DNA from: JAQBDA01 sp964525785
Lineage (GTDB): Bacteria > Chloroflexota > Anaerolineae > Anaerolineales > UBA4823
NCBI GenBank assembly: GCA_964525785.1
Contig: CAZGIX010000027.1
Coordinates: 1 to 33,368 of the forward strand
Direction of reading: 5' to 3'
DNA length: 33,368 bases
The notes beneath the pieces are model-generated. The model was not told the origin of the DNA. It searched no databases and saw nothing but the letters and a program-made list of their open reading frames with translations. Shown here piece after piece: positions 24,602 through 32,289 of this stretch. The position numbers were made by a program, and so were the translations under genes. Numbering within the stretch: position 1 is the stretch's first letter; each line of letters begins with the position of its first letter.

Positions 24602-25777
24602 TCACGGCAGGTCCACCGCGTTCGCCAGGATCACCTCACACAGGAGGTCCGCCAGCTGCGCCGTGCCGGAAGAGCTCATGTGCACAGCGCTGTTGGTGAA
24701 TTCCGAAGCCGGGATGGCATCCCACAAGTCCAGGTAGCGCCAGCCGTTGGCCGCGCTGCTCTCAGCCATCAGCAGGCGGTAGTCATCATACGCCCAGCGC
24801 GGGTAATAATAGTTGTAGCGGATATGGCTGTTCTTCCCCTGGCTGATGAACATTGGCTCATTGATAATGACGAGCGGGACCTGACCAACAGCCTGTTGCC
24901 CAGCCTGGAGGACATCGATCGCAAGCTGGTCGAAGTTCAGATGAGGCGGTTCCAGCTCATGGAAATTCTCATCGGGTGGCAGGTCCTCCATGCGCGGGGT
25001 AAAAGAGGCGGGGATGTACTGATCGATGCCAGTCGCCGCCCACAACATCCCATAAAACTGGAGCCGCAGCCAGTCTGCCAGAGTGCGCCGGCTGCCGATG
25101 ATCGTGCGCCCGAGGGGACCTGCATTGATAAAGCCGGGATCGTTTGTATCCAGGGGCAGATCATATTCTGCGATCAGTTCGCGGACAGCCTCCGGATTGT
25201 GCAGGAGCAGCGGTGGGTAGAGCTGCTTATCCAGCGGGAAAGACTCGAGCGTGACCAGCCAGATCACCATGTCTGGCTGGTAGCGCATCCCCTGGGATAG
25301 CAGTAGCAGGTCCTTGGTGAGAGACATGACCGGGTAGCCCAGGTTGTAGGCGCGCACATGGCGGTTATCGGGGAGAGTCAGGGTGGTCTGGTTGAGATAA
25401 GCAGCCAGAGTCTGGCCCGGCGGGAGCAGGTAGCCCCAGGTGGATGAATCGCCGATCAGCAGGACGCGGTACTCATCCGCAGCCTTGGGAACCGCATCGA
25501 TCTCGTGGGACGAGAACATCGCCTCCAGGCTGAACAGGCTGAGGGTATAGGCGCGTGACGGGTCATCCCCATAGGGCAATCTGACCCGCCCGGGGACAAG
25601 GCGATTGTAAACGGACAACCCTCCGACAGCATCCAGCGGATAGACCAGGACAAACACCAGATTAATCAAAAGGAACAGCAGCAGGGCCTTGAGAATAACC
25701 CTGGGGGTAAAGAACCCGGGGTGGGCTTGATCCACCCGGTGATCAGCATTAGGGTGAGGGGTGGGAGGCGCAGACAT
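24602..25777 (-). CDS. Membrane-anchored SGNH-like protein (DltD/AlgJ-like role)
   Basis: A 391-aa protein with one N-terminal membrane anchor at about 27-46 and an extracytoplasmic SGNH-like domain. Block I is LIGDSSTWG (Ser111 in GDSS), and a late His366 lies in NSAVHMSSSGTAQLADLL. The acid expected three residues before that His is Ser363, so the usual D-x-x-H dyad is incomplete. Topology and operon position, directly after the MBOAT gene, match DltD or AlgJ/AlgX-type acyl transfer partners. The ATG at 25777 is selected: it follows the MBOAT stop by 4 nt, whereas the longer open frame starts inside the MBOAT gene and would bury the anchor in the protein. Family and role are moderately sure; the acceptor is unknown. 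Confidence 0.8.
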   Translation of the reverse strand: MSAPPTPHPNADHRVDQAHPGFFTPRVILKALLLFLLINLVFVLVYPLDAVGGLSVYNRLVPGRVRLPYGDDPSRAYTLSLFSLEAMFSSHEIDAVPKAADEYRVLLIGDSSTWGYLLPPGQTLAAYLNQTTLTLPDNRHVRAYNLGYPVMSLTKDLLLLSQGMRYQPDMVIWLVTLESFPLDKQLYPPLLLHNPEAVRELIAEYDLPLDTNDPGFINAGPLGRTIIGSRRTLADWLRLQFYGMLWAATGIDQYIPASFTPRMEDLPPDENFHELEPPHLNFDQLAIDVLQAGQQAVGQVPLVIINEPMFISQGKNSHIRYNYYYPRWAYDDYRLLMAESSAANGWRYLDLWDAIPASEFTNSAVHMSSSGTAQLADLLCEVILANAVDLP

Positions 25778-25781
25778 TCGT

Positions 25782-27209
25782 TTATAACCCGAACAAGACA
25801 CGGAATACTTGCAGGGCTGCACTTGGATCTGGTAAGGCAAACCATACCCATCCAAGGCAGACAAACTGAAACGTGATAAACCATCCACCCAACGACAAGC
25901 CAAGGTTCAGGTTCCGATTGGCTCCAACACCTGCCATGCGGGGGTGCATCCAATCTGACCAGCGGTTATGGATGAACAGGCCGAGAGCGTGCCAAAGCCC
26001 CCAGATAGCAAAGCTCCAGCTGATCCCGTGCCACAGTCCGATCAAGGACATGGTAGCGATCTGACCGATGAGGATGATAGACCAGACCGGGAAGCGGCGC
26101 GGGCTGATGCGCAGCGCCCGGGTGAGCGGGTTGAAAACGTAGGCGCGAAACCAGCCTGCCAGGGTGATGTGCCAGGAATTCCAGAATGCAGTCAGGTTGG
26201 TCTTGAGGTAAGGCCGGTTGAAGTTCTCCGGGAGCTGGATGCCGACCAGCAGAGCCAGGCCGAGGGCGATGTCAGTATATCCGGCAAAATCGAAGTACAA
26301 ACGCAAGGCATACGCGTACAGAAAGACCCACATCCAGAAGCTCGAGTGGGTTTGCATGGCAATCTGTTGGTTCAAGGCTATCAATGCCAGCGTGTCGGCG
26401 AGGACGAATTTTTTGAAAATCCCGAAAAGAATGCGCTCCAGCCCGCGCAAGCGCCCTGAAGTTGTGACCGTCACAGTGCTGCGCAGATCGTTTTGGATAA
26501 AGCGCTGTGACCGGTCAATCGGCCCAGCAGTTAGCGAAGAGTAAAACAAGGCGTAGGTCAGAAATTCACCGGCTGTATAGGCGGGCAGCTTGCTGGAATG
26601 ATAATCCCTTATGACGTGCAGCAGGCGAAATGCCAGGTATGAAAAGCCCAGCCAGGCCAGGTCGAATGAGCTTGCCAGGGAGGCATCTTGCCCGCTTAAG
26701 CGGCGCAGGATGGCGCTGGCTGACTGGCTGAGAGGCGAGTACTTCAGCAGGAAAAACAGGCCGATGATCAGCAGGACGGCGATGGCTGCCATCCGGCGGC
26801 TCGTCACGCCCGCACGGTAAACCAGGTACAAAAGGCCTGCTGTAAGCGCAATAACTATCAGTACGGTTACGATCTGGGGCGGCCGGCTGGGAGTGAGGCA
26901 GCAGAAATTCCCTGAATAACGGGTCATACTTATCATCAGCACCAGCACAGCGATCAGAGCAAAGGCTGCCTGGTTGGAGCGGAGATTCAGTCTGTCTTTG
27001 GGTACTGTGATAGCCCAGATCAAGAGGGTGACCCCTATTGAGGCGCTGGGCAGCCAAAAGTCAAGCGCCCGGATAGGTATCGACGGCTGCAACCAGTACA
27101 CTGAAAGCAGACTTCCAGCCAGCAATACCCACACACGCCAGCGCGCGGGTGGGAGGCAACCGACTGCCATCGAGAATAGGCCAAAGATTAGGATCTGAAG
27201 CAGGGACAT
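25782..27209 (-). CDS. MBOAT family O-acyltransferase (DltB-like)
   Basis: A 475-aa polytopic membrane-bound O-acyltransferase. Diagnostic parts: RLYFDFAGYTDIALG near 303-317, ENFNRPYL at 328-335, WNSWHITLAGWFRAYVF with His347, and LIGLWHGISW with the catalytic His394. This is the DltB/AlgI arrangement, a funnel that takes an acyl group from a cytoplasmic carrier and passes it across the membrane. It starts at ATG 27209, 6 nt after the stop of the 39-residue microprotein gene, and ends 4 nt before the SGNH gene. With the adenylating ligase and carrier protein downstream it forms a complete Dlt-like acyl export set. The acyl donor is presumably the operon-encoded ACP. Confidence 0.93.
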   Translation of the reverse strand: MSLLQILIFGLFSMAVGCLPPARWRVWVLLAGSLLSVYWLQPSIPIRALDFWLPSASIGVTLLIWAITVPKDRLNLRSNQAAFALIAVLVLMISMTRYSGNFCCLTPSRPPQIVTVLIVIALTAGLLYLVYRAGVTSRRMAAIAVLLIIGLFFLLKYSPLSQSASAILRRLSGQDASLASSFDLAWLGFSYLAFRLLHVIRDYHSSKLPAYTAGEFLTYALFYSSLTAGPIDRSQRFIQNDLRSTVTVTTSGRLRGLERILFGIFKKFVLADTLALIALNQQIAMQTHSSFWMWVFLYAYALRLYFDFAGYTDIALGLALLVGIQLPENFNRPYLKTNLTAFWNSWHITLAGWFRAYVFNPLTRALRISPRRFPVWSIILIGQIATMSLIGLWHGISWSFAIWGLWHALGLFIHNRWSDWMHPRMAGVGANRNLNLGLSLGGWFITFQFVCLGWVWFALPDPSAALQVFRVLFGL

Positions 27210-27215
27210 GGGCTG

Positions 27216-27335
27216 TCAGAAACCCTGGTAGATCCACTGCGGCGCCTGGTCAGCGGTCAGGATGACGATGGCGACCAGCAGTAAACAGAGGATCAGGGCG
27301 TACAGATTTTCCCGTGAGAATAATCGCCGCAGCAT
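27216..27335 (-). CDS. 39-residue single-span microprotein, DltX-like
   Basis: A small gene squeezed between a lipoprotein gene (6-nt gap) and the MBOAT gene (6-nt gap). The 39-aa product begins with a positive MLRRLFSREN, has one membrane span at about 11-27 (ALILCLLLVAIVIL), then TADQAPQ and ends exactly in WIYQGF. DltX, the microprotein of D-alanylation operons, has the same design: a short basic N-terminus, one span, and a C-terminal aromatic-x-Tyr-x-x-Phe motif (FIYNEF-like in memory) whose Tyr receives the acyl group from DltB. Here the candidate acyl tyrosine is Tyr36. Length, topology, motif at the extreme C-terminus and position next to an MBOAT gene all agree. Homology cannot be proved from 39 residues by eye. 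Confidence 0.75.
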   Translation of the reverse strand: MLRRLFSRENLYALILCLLLVAIVILTADQAPQWIYQGF

Positions 27336-27341
27336 AGGATC

Positions 27342-27731
27342 CTAACGGTAGCCGCACATACGCCATTCTCCCCCCTCATTGGCGGTAAGATACGTGCGGT
27401 CGGAGAGGTCGATCTCCAATACTTCATTGCCGTAGTCGGCAAGGATTTTACCCGTGCAGGAGATGAGGGTGTAACCGCCATCCTCCCCCGCTTGCTCACA
27501 GGCAGGTTCCTCCAGCGATACGGTCACGGCGCCAAAAGACTGCAGATCGACCTGCGCCTGGGCCTCCCAATCAGCGCAAGAGAGCAGGGATAATCTGTCG
27601 GCGTCTTTGGCAGCCAGCGCCTGGTAGTAAGACAGCACCGTATCTGCCGGGCCGTTCTCCGCGGTGCAGCCTGCCAGCATGCTGCTCAGCAATATAATCA
27701 GGAATAACCAGCATGATCGTCTTTTTTCCAT
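27342..27731 (-). CDS. Small lipoprotein of unknown function
   Basis: A 129-aa lipoprotein: basic start MEKRRSC, hydrophobic stretch, lipobox SSMLAGC (Cys at about 22), then a domain of about 105 residues starting ENGPADTVLSYYQALAAKDADRLSLL. That opening helix pattern (SYYQALAAKD) is typical of NTF2-like or DUF4878-type lipoproteins, but I cannot assign a family firmly. Four further cysteines are present (in LLSCADW, EPACEQ, LISCTG and WRMCGYR), which could form two disulfides outside the membrane. The ATG at 27731 is chosen over the longer frame to 27869 because it gives a proper signal and has AGAGGT upstream. It is the first gene of the Dlt-like operon, so it may be an accessory or acceptor-binding factor. 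Confidence 0.75.
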   Translation of the reverse strand: MEKRRSCWLFLIILLSSMLAGCTAENGPADTVLSYYQALAAKDADRLSLLSCADWEAQAQVDLQSFGAVTVSLEEPACEQAGEDGGYTLISCTGKILADYGNEVLEIDLSDRTYLTANEGGEWRMCGYR

Positions 27732-27765
27732 GCAATACCTCTGGGGAAGATAAGGATGCGCAGTA

Positions 27766-27774
27766 ATTGTACCA
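27766..27774 (-). promoter_or_regulatory. Candidate extended -10 promoter of the Dlt-like operon
   Basis: On the minus strand TGGTACAAT (extended -10) lies 34 nt before the ATG of the first operon gene, leaving a short leader with an AGAGGT ribosome site. No -35 match is seen at 17-18 nt. Confidence 0.4.
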
Positions 27775-27837
27775 ATAGACCGGTGAGGATGCTTGAATAT
27801 CGGGAGAATTACGCCCGTGGAGCATGACATATGTCCA

Positions 27838-27866
27838 TTGTCAAGTATATATTTTTCAAGCATAAT
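27838..27866 (+). promoter_or_regulatory. folD promoter
   Basis: TTGTCA (27838-27843), a 17-nt AT-rich spacer, and CATAAT (27861-27866) form a good housekeeping-type promoter. The leader to the folD start is about 80 nt. Confidence 0.65.
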
Positions 27867-27954
27867 CATGTTGAAATTTATGTGTTGTCAGGACTATTTT
27901 GCACAATCAAGTGCTTCGTTGAAAACCCAATATGTCAGAAAGAAGGAGATGCGG

Positions 27955-28842
27955 ATGACTGCACAAATCATCGATGGAAAACTGCTCGCTCAGCAGGTCA
28001 GGGAGAAAGTTGCTGCTGACGTAGCAAAAATGGTGGAAGATGGATACCAGCGCCCTGGTTTGGCGACTGTATTGGTCGGAGAAAATCCCGCTTCCAAAGT
28101 GTACGTTTCATCAAAACAAAAAGCATGCGGGGAGGCGGGGATCGAGTCATTTGGGCACCAACTGGAGGCGACCGCAACCCAGGAAGAGGTCGAGGATCTG
28201 GTGAAAGAATTGAACGCCGATCCGCGAGTCAATGGCATCCTCGTGCAGCTGCCCCTGCCCAGTCACCTGGATGAAGAGGCGGTCCTCAGGTCGATCAGCA
28301 TTGAGAAGGATGTGGACGGATTCCACCCGATCAACATCGGGCGACTGGCCCAGAAGGGGCGCGATCCGCTGTTCGTGCCCTGCACGCCCTACGGGTGTAT
28401 ATATATGCTGGAGCAGCTGGGAGTCAAGCTGGAAGGCACCAATGCGGTCGTGTTGGGACGGTCGAACATCGTCGGCATGCCGGTTGCGCTACTGCTGGTG
28501 CGCGCCAACGCCACCGTGACGATCTGCCACTCACGCACCAAAAACCTGCCGGACGTGGTGCGCAGTGCAGATGTGCTGATCGCGGCGGTTGGTCGGGCGC
28601 AGATGGTGCGCGGCGACTGGGTCAAACCAGGCGCAGTGGTGATCGATGTGGGTATCAACCGCATCGATGACCCCACGCACCCCAAAGGCTCACGCCTGGT
28701 CGGCGATGTGATGTTTGACGAGGTCAAGGAAGTAGCCAGTGCCATCACCCCGGTGCCCGGCGGTGTTGGACCGATGACGATTGCCATGCTGCTCAGGAAC
28801 ACAGTCCGGGCTGCCAAGCACGCCCAGCAGGTACCTGTGTAA
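27955..28842 (+). CDS. folD: Bifunctional methylenetetrahydrofolate dehydrogenase/cyclohydrolase
   Basis: A 295-aa FolD that interconverts methylene-, methenyl- and 10-formyl-tetrahydrofolate with NADP. The catalytic pair is Tyr50 and Lys54 (VYVSSKQKAC), followed by ILVQLPLPSHLDE, KDVDGFHPINIG, the Rossmann motif VVLGRSNIVGMPVA, and the C-terminal TPVPGGVGPMTIAML. The start is ATG 27955 because AAGGAG lies 6 nt upstream; the ATG at 27949 touches that site, and the longer open frame to 27793 begins upstream of the promoter. It is a single-gene unit with its own promoter and strong terminator, divergent from the Dlt-like operon. One-carbon units link it to purine synthesis, but there is no sign of joint control with the purine genes downstream. 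Confidence 0.97.
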   Translation: MTAQIIDGKLLAQQVREKVAADVAKMVEDGYQRPGLATVLVGENPASKVYVSSKQKACGEAGIESFGHQLEATATQEEVEDLVKELNADPRVNGILVQLPLPSHLDEEAVLRSISIEKDVDGFHPINIGRLAQKGRDPLFVPCTPYGCIYMLEQLGVKLEGTNAVVLGRSNIVGMPVALLLVRANATVTICHSRTKNLPDVVRSADVLIAAVGRAQMVRGDWVKPGAVVIDVGINRIDDPTHPKGSRLVGDVMFDEVKEVASAITPVPGGVGPMTIAMLLRNTVRAAKHAQQVPV

Positions 28843-28880
28843 CCGTTTCTCACCCAGCAAATTACTCAAGCATTCAATCA

Positions 28881-28920
28881 AATGACTTTGCAGGTGGATT
28901 GGCCTGCAAAGTCATTTTTT
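28881..28920 (+). terminator. Intrinsic terminator of folD
   Basis: A perfect 14-bp stem AATGACTTTGCAGG/CCTGCAAAGTCATT with an 8-nt loop runs into a T-tract (28915-28920). It lies 38 nt after the folD stop. Confidence 0.93.
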
Positions 28921-28931
28921 CCGGACATTTG

Positions 28932-28960
28932 TTGACAACGGCTATGTTTTTTGGTACACT
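28932..28960 (+). promoter_or_regulatory. Promoter of the purine-salvage operon
   Basis: TTGACA (28932-28937), a 17-nt spacer and TACACT (28955-28960) make a near-consensus promoter starting 11 nt after the folD terminator. The predicted start site is close to 28967. Confidence 0.75.
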
Positions 28961-28965
28961 CTGAG

Positions 28966-28976
28966 TTGTCTGACAA
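28966..28976 (+). promoter_or_regulatory. GntR-type operator overlapping the transcription start
   Basis: The perfect palindrome TTGTC-T-GACAA fits the general GntR-family pattern with GT and AC half-site cores. It sits on the predicted start site of an operon that itself encodes a GntR/UTRA regulator, so autorepression is likely. No second copy was noticed in the window. Confidence 0.55.
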
Positions 28977-29043
28977 TTACAGACGCCAATTCACCAGCAC
29001 GGCGCAATAATATAATTTCATCGCTGTTGATGTTCACCTGCGG

Positions 29044-30441
29044 ATGTGCGGCATGACGACCCTGCTTGTAAAGAATTCTACTGTACTCGTGACCATGGAT
29101 GATCATCGCCGGGAGATCTCGGACGGTGGTCTTTTTATCCGGGATGGTTTTATCGAGCAGGTGGGGTCGACGGCTGAGCTTCCAAAGATTGCGGATGAGG
29201 TGTTAGACCTCAGCGACCACATCGTCCTGCCAGGGTTGATCAACACCCACCACCATTTTTACCAGACCCTGACCCGTGTCGTGCCTGCTGCGCAGGATGC
29301 CAACCTGTTCAACTGGCTGAAGACCCTCTACCCGATCTGGGCGAGGATGACCCCACAGGATATCCGCATCTCAACCCAGACCGCCCTGGCAGAGCTGGCT
29401 CTCTCGGGCTGCACAGCCGCCTCCGATCACCTGTATATCTTCCCGAACGGCTCCAGGTTAGATGATGAAATCTTGGCCGGGCGAGAAGTCGGTCTGCGCC
29501 TGCACGCCTCACGCGGATCGATGAGCCTGGGTGAGAGCAAGGGTGGCCTGCCGCCTGACCGGGTGGTTGAGGATGAGGAGTATATTCTCAGGGACTCCCA
29601 GCGGCTGATCGAGACTTATCACGATCCGAATCCGGGTGCTTATATACGCATTGTGCTAGCACCCTGCTCCCCGTTCAGCGTCACCGGCGAGCTCATGCGC
29701 CAGAGCGCCTCCCTGGCGCGTGAGTACGGCGTCAACCTGCACACTCATCTGGCGGAAACCCAGGATGAAGAGATCTTTTGCCAGGAGCTTTTCGGTCATC
29801 GTCCGGTTGCCTATATGGAATCATTGAGCTGGGTGGGTCCGGATGTATGGTTCGCCCATTCGGTGCACGTCAATCAAGACGAGATCGGCGTGTATGCGCG
29901 CACCGGATGCGGTGTGGCCCACTGTCCAACTTCCAATATGCGTCTGGCCTCAGGAATTGCACCGGTGTTGAAAATGCTGCAGGCCGGTGTGAAGGTTGGC
30001 TTGGGAGTGGATGGCTCCGCCAGCAACGATGGCTCGAACCTGCTCGAGGAAGCACGACAGGCGATGATGGTGGCGCGCGTTCAAGCCGGTTTGCAGGGCG
30101 CTTCGCGCTCGGAGGCCGGCACTGCTCCGCTGATGACCGCTCGCCAGGCGCTGGAGATCGGGACGCGCGGCAGCGCGGCGGTGCTCGGGCGTAATGACCT
30201 TGGATCCCTGGAAGCCGGCAAGTGCGCGGATTTCTTCGCCATCGACCTGAACCGCCTGGACTATGCCGGGGCGCTCCATGATCCGGTGGCAGCAATGATC
30301 TTCTGCGCGCCGGTGCGTGTGGATTACACGGTAGTGGGTGGCAAGGTGGTCGTGGAAGAATGCCATCTGCGCACCATCGATTTGCCTGAACTGGTCGAAA
30401 ACCACAACCGGGCTGCCCGGCGCCTGCTGAGCGGCGATTAA
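29044..30441 (+). CDS. Amidohydrolase, 8-oxoguanine deaminase-like
   Basis: A 465-aa metal-dependent deaminase of the AtzB/TrzN/guanine deaminase group. Metal ligands: H69-x-H71 (INTHHHFYQ), His235 in HTHLAET, His272 in FAHSVHV and Asp323 in GVDGSASND. The segment SDHLYIFPNGSRLDDEI, then HASRGSMSLGESKGGLPPD, matches my memory of bacterial 8-oxoguanine deaminases, which convert 8-oxoguanine to urate. Adenine deaminase next door supports a nucleobase substrate, but guanine, cytosine-like or s-triazine substrates are alternatives. ATG 29044 and ATG 29053 are both possible; neither has a clear ribosome site. It is the first gene after the promoter and operator at 28932-28976. Confidence 0.82.
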   Translation: MCGMTTLLVKNSTVLVTMDDHRREISDGGLFIRDGFIEQVGSTAELPKIADEVLDLSDHIVLPGLINTHHHFYQTLTRVVPAAQDANLFNWLKTLYPIWARMTPQDIRISTQTALAELALSGCTAASDHLYIFPNGSRLDDEILAGREVGLRLHASRGSMSLGESKGGLPPDRVVEDEEYILRDSQRLIETYHDPNPGAYIRIVLAPCSPFSVTGELMRQSASLAREYGVNLHTHLAETQDEEIFCQELFGHRPVAYMESLSWVGPDVWFAHSVHVNQDEIGVYARTGCGVAHCPTSNMRLASGIAPVLKMLQAGVKVGLGVDGSASNDGSNLLEEARQAMMVARVQAGLQGASRSEAGTAPLMTARQALEIGTRGSAAVLGRNDLGSLEAGKCADFFAIDLNRLDYAGALHDPVAAMIFCAPVRVDYTVVGGKVVVEECHLRTIDLPELVENHNRAARRLLSGD

Positions 30442-30474
30442 GCTGTAGATAACCCTGAAGGAGCCTTCGAAACC

Positions 30475-32289
30475 ATGAGCACGCCGTCCTGGCAAGAGAT
30501 CTCCACTGCGTTGGTAGATGTGGCAATGGGCCGCGCCCCAGCGGACCTGTTAATCCGCAACGGCAGGTGGGTGAACGTACAATCTGGCGAAATCCTCCCA
30601 CACAGCGATATTGCTGTCACGAGGGGGAGAATTGCCTATGTTGGTCCGGATGCGGCTCATACCATTGGCACCGAGACGGAAGTGATCGACGCGGGTGGCT
30701 GTTATCTCGTCCCCGGCTTGCTGGATGCGCATATGCACGTAGAATCTGGCATGCTCACCGTGACTGAGTTTACCCGGGCTGTGATCCCGCACGGTACGAC
30801 GGGGATGTTTGTCGATCCGCACGAAATTGCCAACGTCTTCGGGCTGAAGGGCGTTCGCCTGATGGTTGACGAAGCTGCCCTGCAGCCGATCCATATCTGG
30901 GTACAGGTGCCTTCCTGCGTACCCTCTGCACCGGGATTGGAGACGCCGGGCGCCAGCATCACACCGGAAGATGTAGCCGAGGCTATGACCTGGCAAGGGG
31001 TGATCGGTCTGGGGGAGGTGATGAACTTCCCCGGGGTGTTCAACGGTGATGCGAAAATGCATGCCGAGATGGCAGCCGCCCGCCAGGCGGGTAAAGCCAT
31101 CGGCGGGCATTATGCCTCGCCCGATCTGGGCCTGCCGTTTCACGGCTACGCAGCCGGCGGTCCCGGAGATGACCACGAAGGCACGCGCCTTGAAGATGCC
31201 ATTGCCCGCGTGCGCCAGGGCATGAAAGCCATGCTGCGTTTCGGGTCAGCCTGGCACGATGTGGATGCACAGGTCCGGGCCATCACCGAGCTGGGGCTTG
31301 ACCCGCGCAATTTCATTTTGTGCACCGATGACTCGCATTCTGAGACCCTGGCGCTGGAAGGGCATGTCAACCGGGCAGTGGTGAGGGCGATTTCGCAGGG
31401 CTTACGACCCGTCACCGCCATCCAGATGGCGACCATCAATACAGCCGAATACTTCGGGCTGGGACGCGAAGTGGGATCGATCGCTCCCGGCAGGTGGGCT
31501 GATATCCTGCTGGTGGATAACCTTGCGCAGCTAAAGCTGAAACTGGTGATCGCCAGAGGCCAGATCGCCGCGCAAGATGGCAAAGTGGTTATCGATTTGC
31601 CGTCTTACCCTTATCCGGAATGGGCCACTCAATCGGTGCACCTGGCGGCTGAACTGAAGCCGGGTGATTTCCGCTTGCAGGTGCCCGAGCCTCTGAGAGC
31701 TCATCAGCGCCTGCTGGCGAATGTGATCGGCGTGATCGAGAACCAGGCGCCTACCCGCAAGCTGCGCATGGAGGTGCCTCTACAAGATGGCGAAGTGGCA
31801 GCGGACCTGGTGCGCGACCTCGCGAAAATAGCGCTGGTAGAGCGCCATCGTGGTTCAGGCCGGATACAGGTGGGCCTGGTGCACGGATTTGGATTCAACG
31901 TACCTTGCGCCATCGGCTCCACCGTGGCACATGACAGCCATCACATGCTCATCGCCGGCACCGATGACGGCGATATGGCAGCCGCGGCAAACGCGCTGTA
32001 TAGAATGGGCGGCGGGCAGGTCGTCGTCCGCCAGGGAAAGGTGATCGGAAGAGTGGAGCTGCCAATCGCAGGGCTGATGTCGGACGAACGAGCGGAGGTT
32101 GTCGCCAGCAAAGCAGCTACAGTCCTGGATGGATTCCGTGCCTGCGGCAGCATGCTTAACAACCCCAATATGCAGCTCAGCCTGCTGGCTCTGGTGGTGA
32201 TACCCGAGCTGCGTATATCTGATCTAGGCCTTGTCGATGTAACCCAATTCGCATTTATCCCAATAGTCGAGCCAGTAGAGATAGAATGA
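30475..32289 (+). CDS. ade: Adenine deaminase
   Basis: A 604-aa adenine deaminase (Ade, amidohydrolase type) that converts adenine to hypoxanthine and ammonia. HxH is at His86/His88 in LLDAHMHVESGM, followed by FVDPHEIANVFG, the glutamate ligand segment GLGEVMNFPGV, GGHYASPDLG and the late LCTDDSHSE with the metal Asp. The C-terminal domain contains GFGFNVPCAIGSTVAHDSHHMLIAGTDD, as expected for full-length bacterial Ade. The ATG at 30475 has AAGGAG 11 nt upstream. It lies 33 nt after the oxoguanine deaminase-like gene and overlaps the regulator start by 4 nt, so the three genes form one operon. Confidence 0.95.
   Translation: MSTPSWQEISTALVDVAMGRAPADLLIRNGRWVNVQSGEILPHSDIAVTRGRIAYVGPDAAHTIGTETEVIDAGGCYLVPGLLDAHMHVESGMLTVTEFTRAVIPHGTTGMFVDPHEIANVFGLKGVRLMVDEAALQPIHIWVQVPSCVPSAPGLETPGASITPEDVAEAMTWQGVIGLGEVMNFPGVFNGDAKMHAEMAAARQAGKAIGGHYASPDLGLPFHGYAAGGPGDDHEGTRLEDAIARVRQGMKAMLRFGSAWHDVDAQVRAITELGLDPRNFILCTDDSHSETLALEGHVNRAVVRAISQGLRPVTAIQMATINTAEYFGLGREVGSIAPGRWADILLVDNLAQLKLKLVIARGQIAAQDGKVVIDLPSYPYPEWATQSVHLAAELKPGDFRLQVPEPLRAHQRLLANVIGVIENQAPTRKLRMEVPLQDGEVAADLVRDLAKIALVERHRGSGRIQVGLVHGFGFNVPCAIGSTVAHDSHHMLIAGTDDGDMAAAANALYRMGGGQVVVRQGKVIGRVELPIAGLMSDERAEVVASKAATVLDGFRACGSMLNNPNMQLSLLALVVIPELRISDLGLVDVTQFAFIPIVEPVEIE

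Noticed and set aside
21617..27731. Genuine D-alanylation (dlt) operon
   Set aside because: The ligase has fatty-acyl-AMP-ligase features, gene order differs, an extra SGNH lipoprotein is present and no teichoic acid genes are seen; only the mechanism is likely shared.
27871..27900. Second folD promoter TTGAAA with TATTTT
   Set aside because: It has an 18-nt spacer and a poorer -10 than the TTGTCA/CATAAT pair just upstream.
29870..30601. Long minus-strand frame antisense to the purine deaminase genes
   Set aside because: Low-complexity Arg/Pro/Gly composition; the plus strand carries two complete amidohydrolase motif sets.
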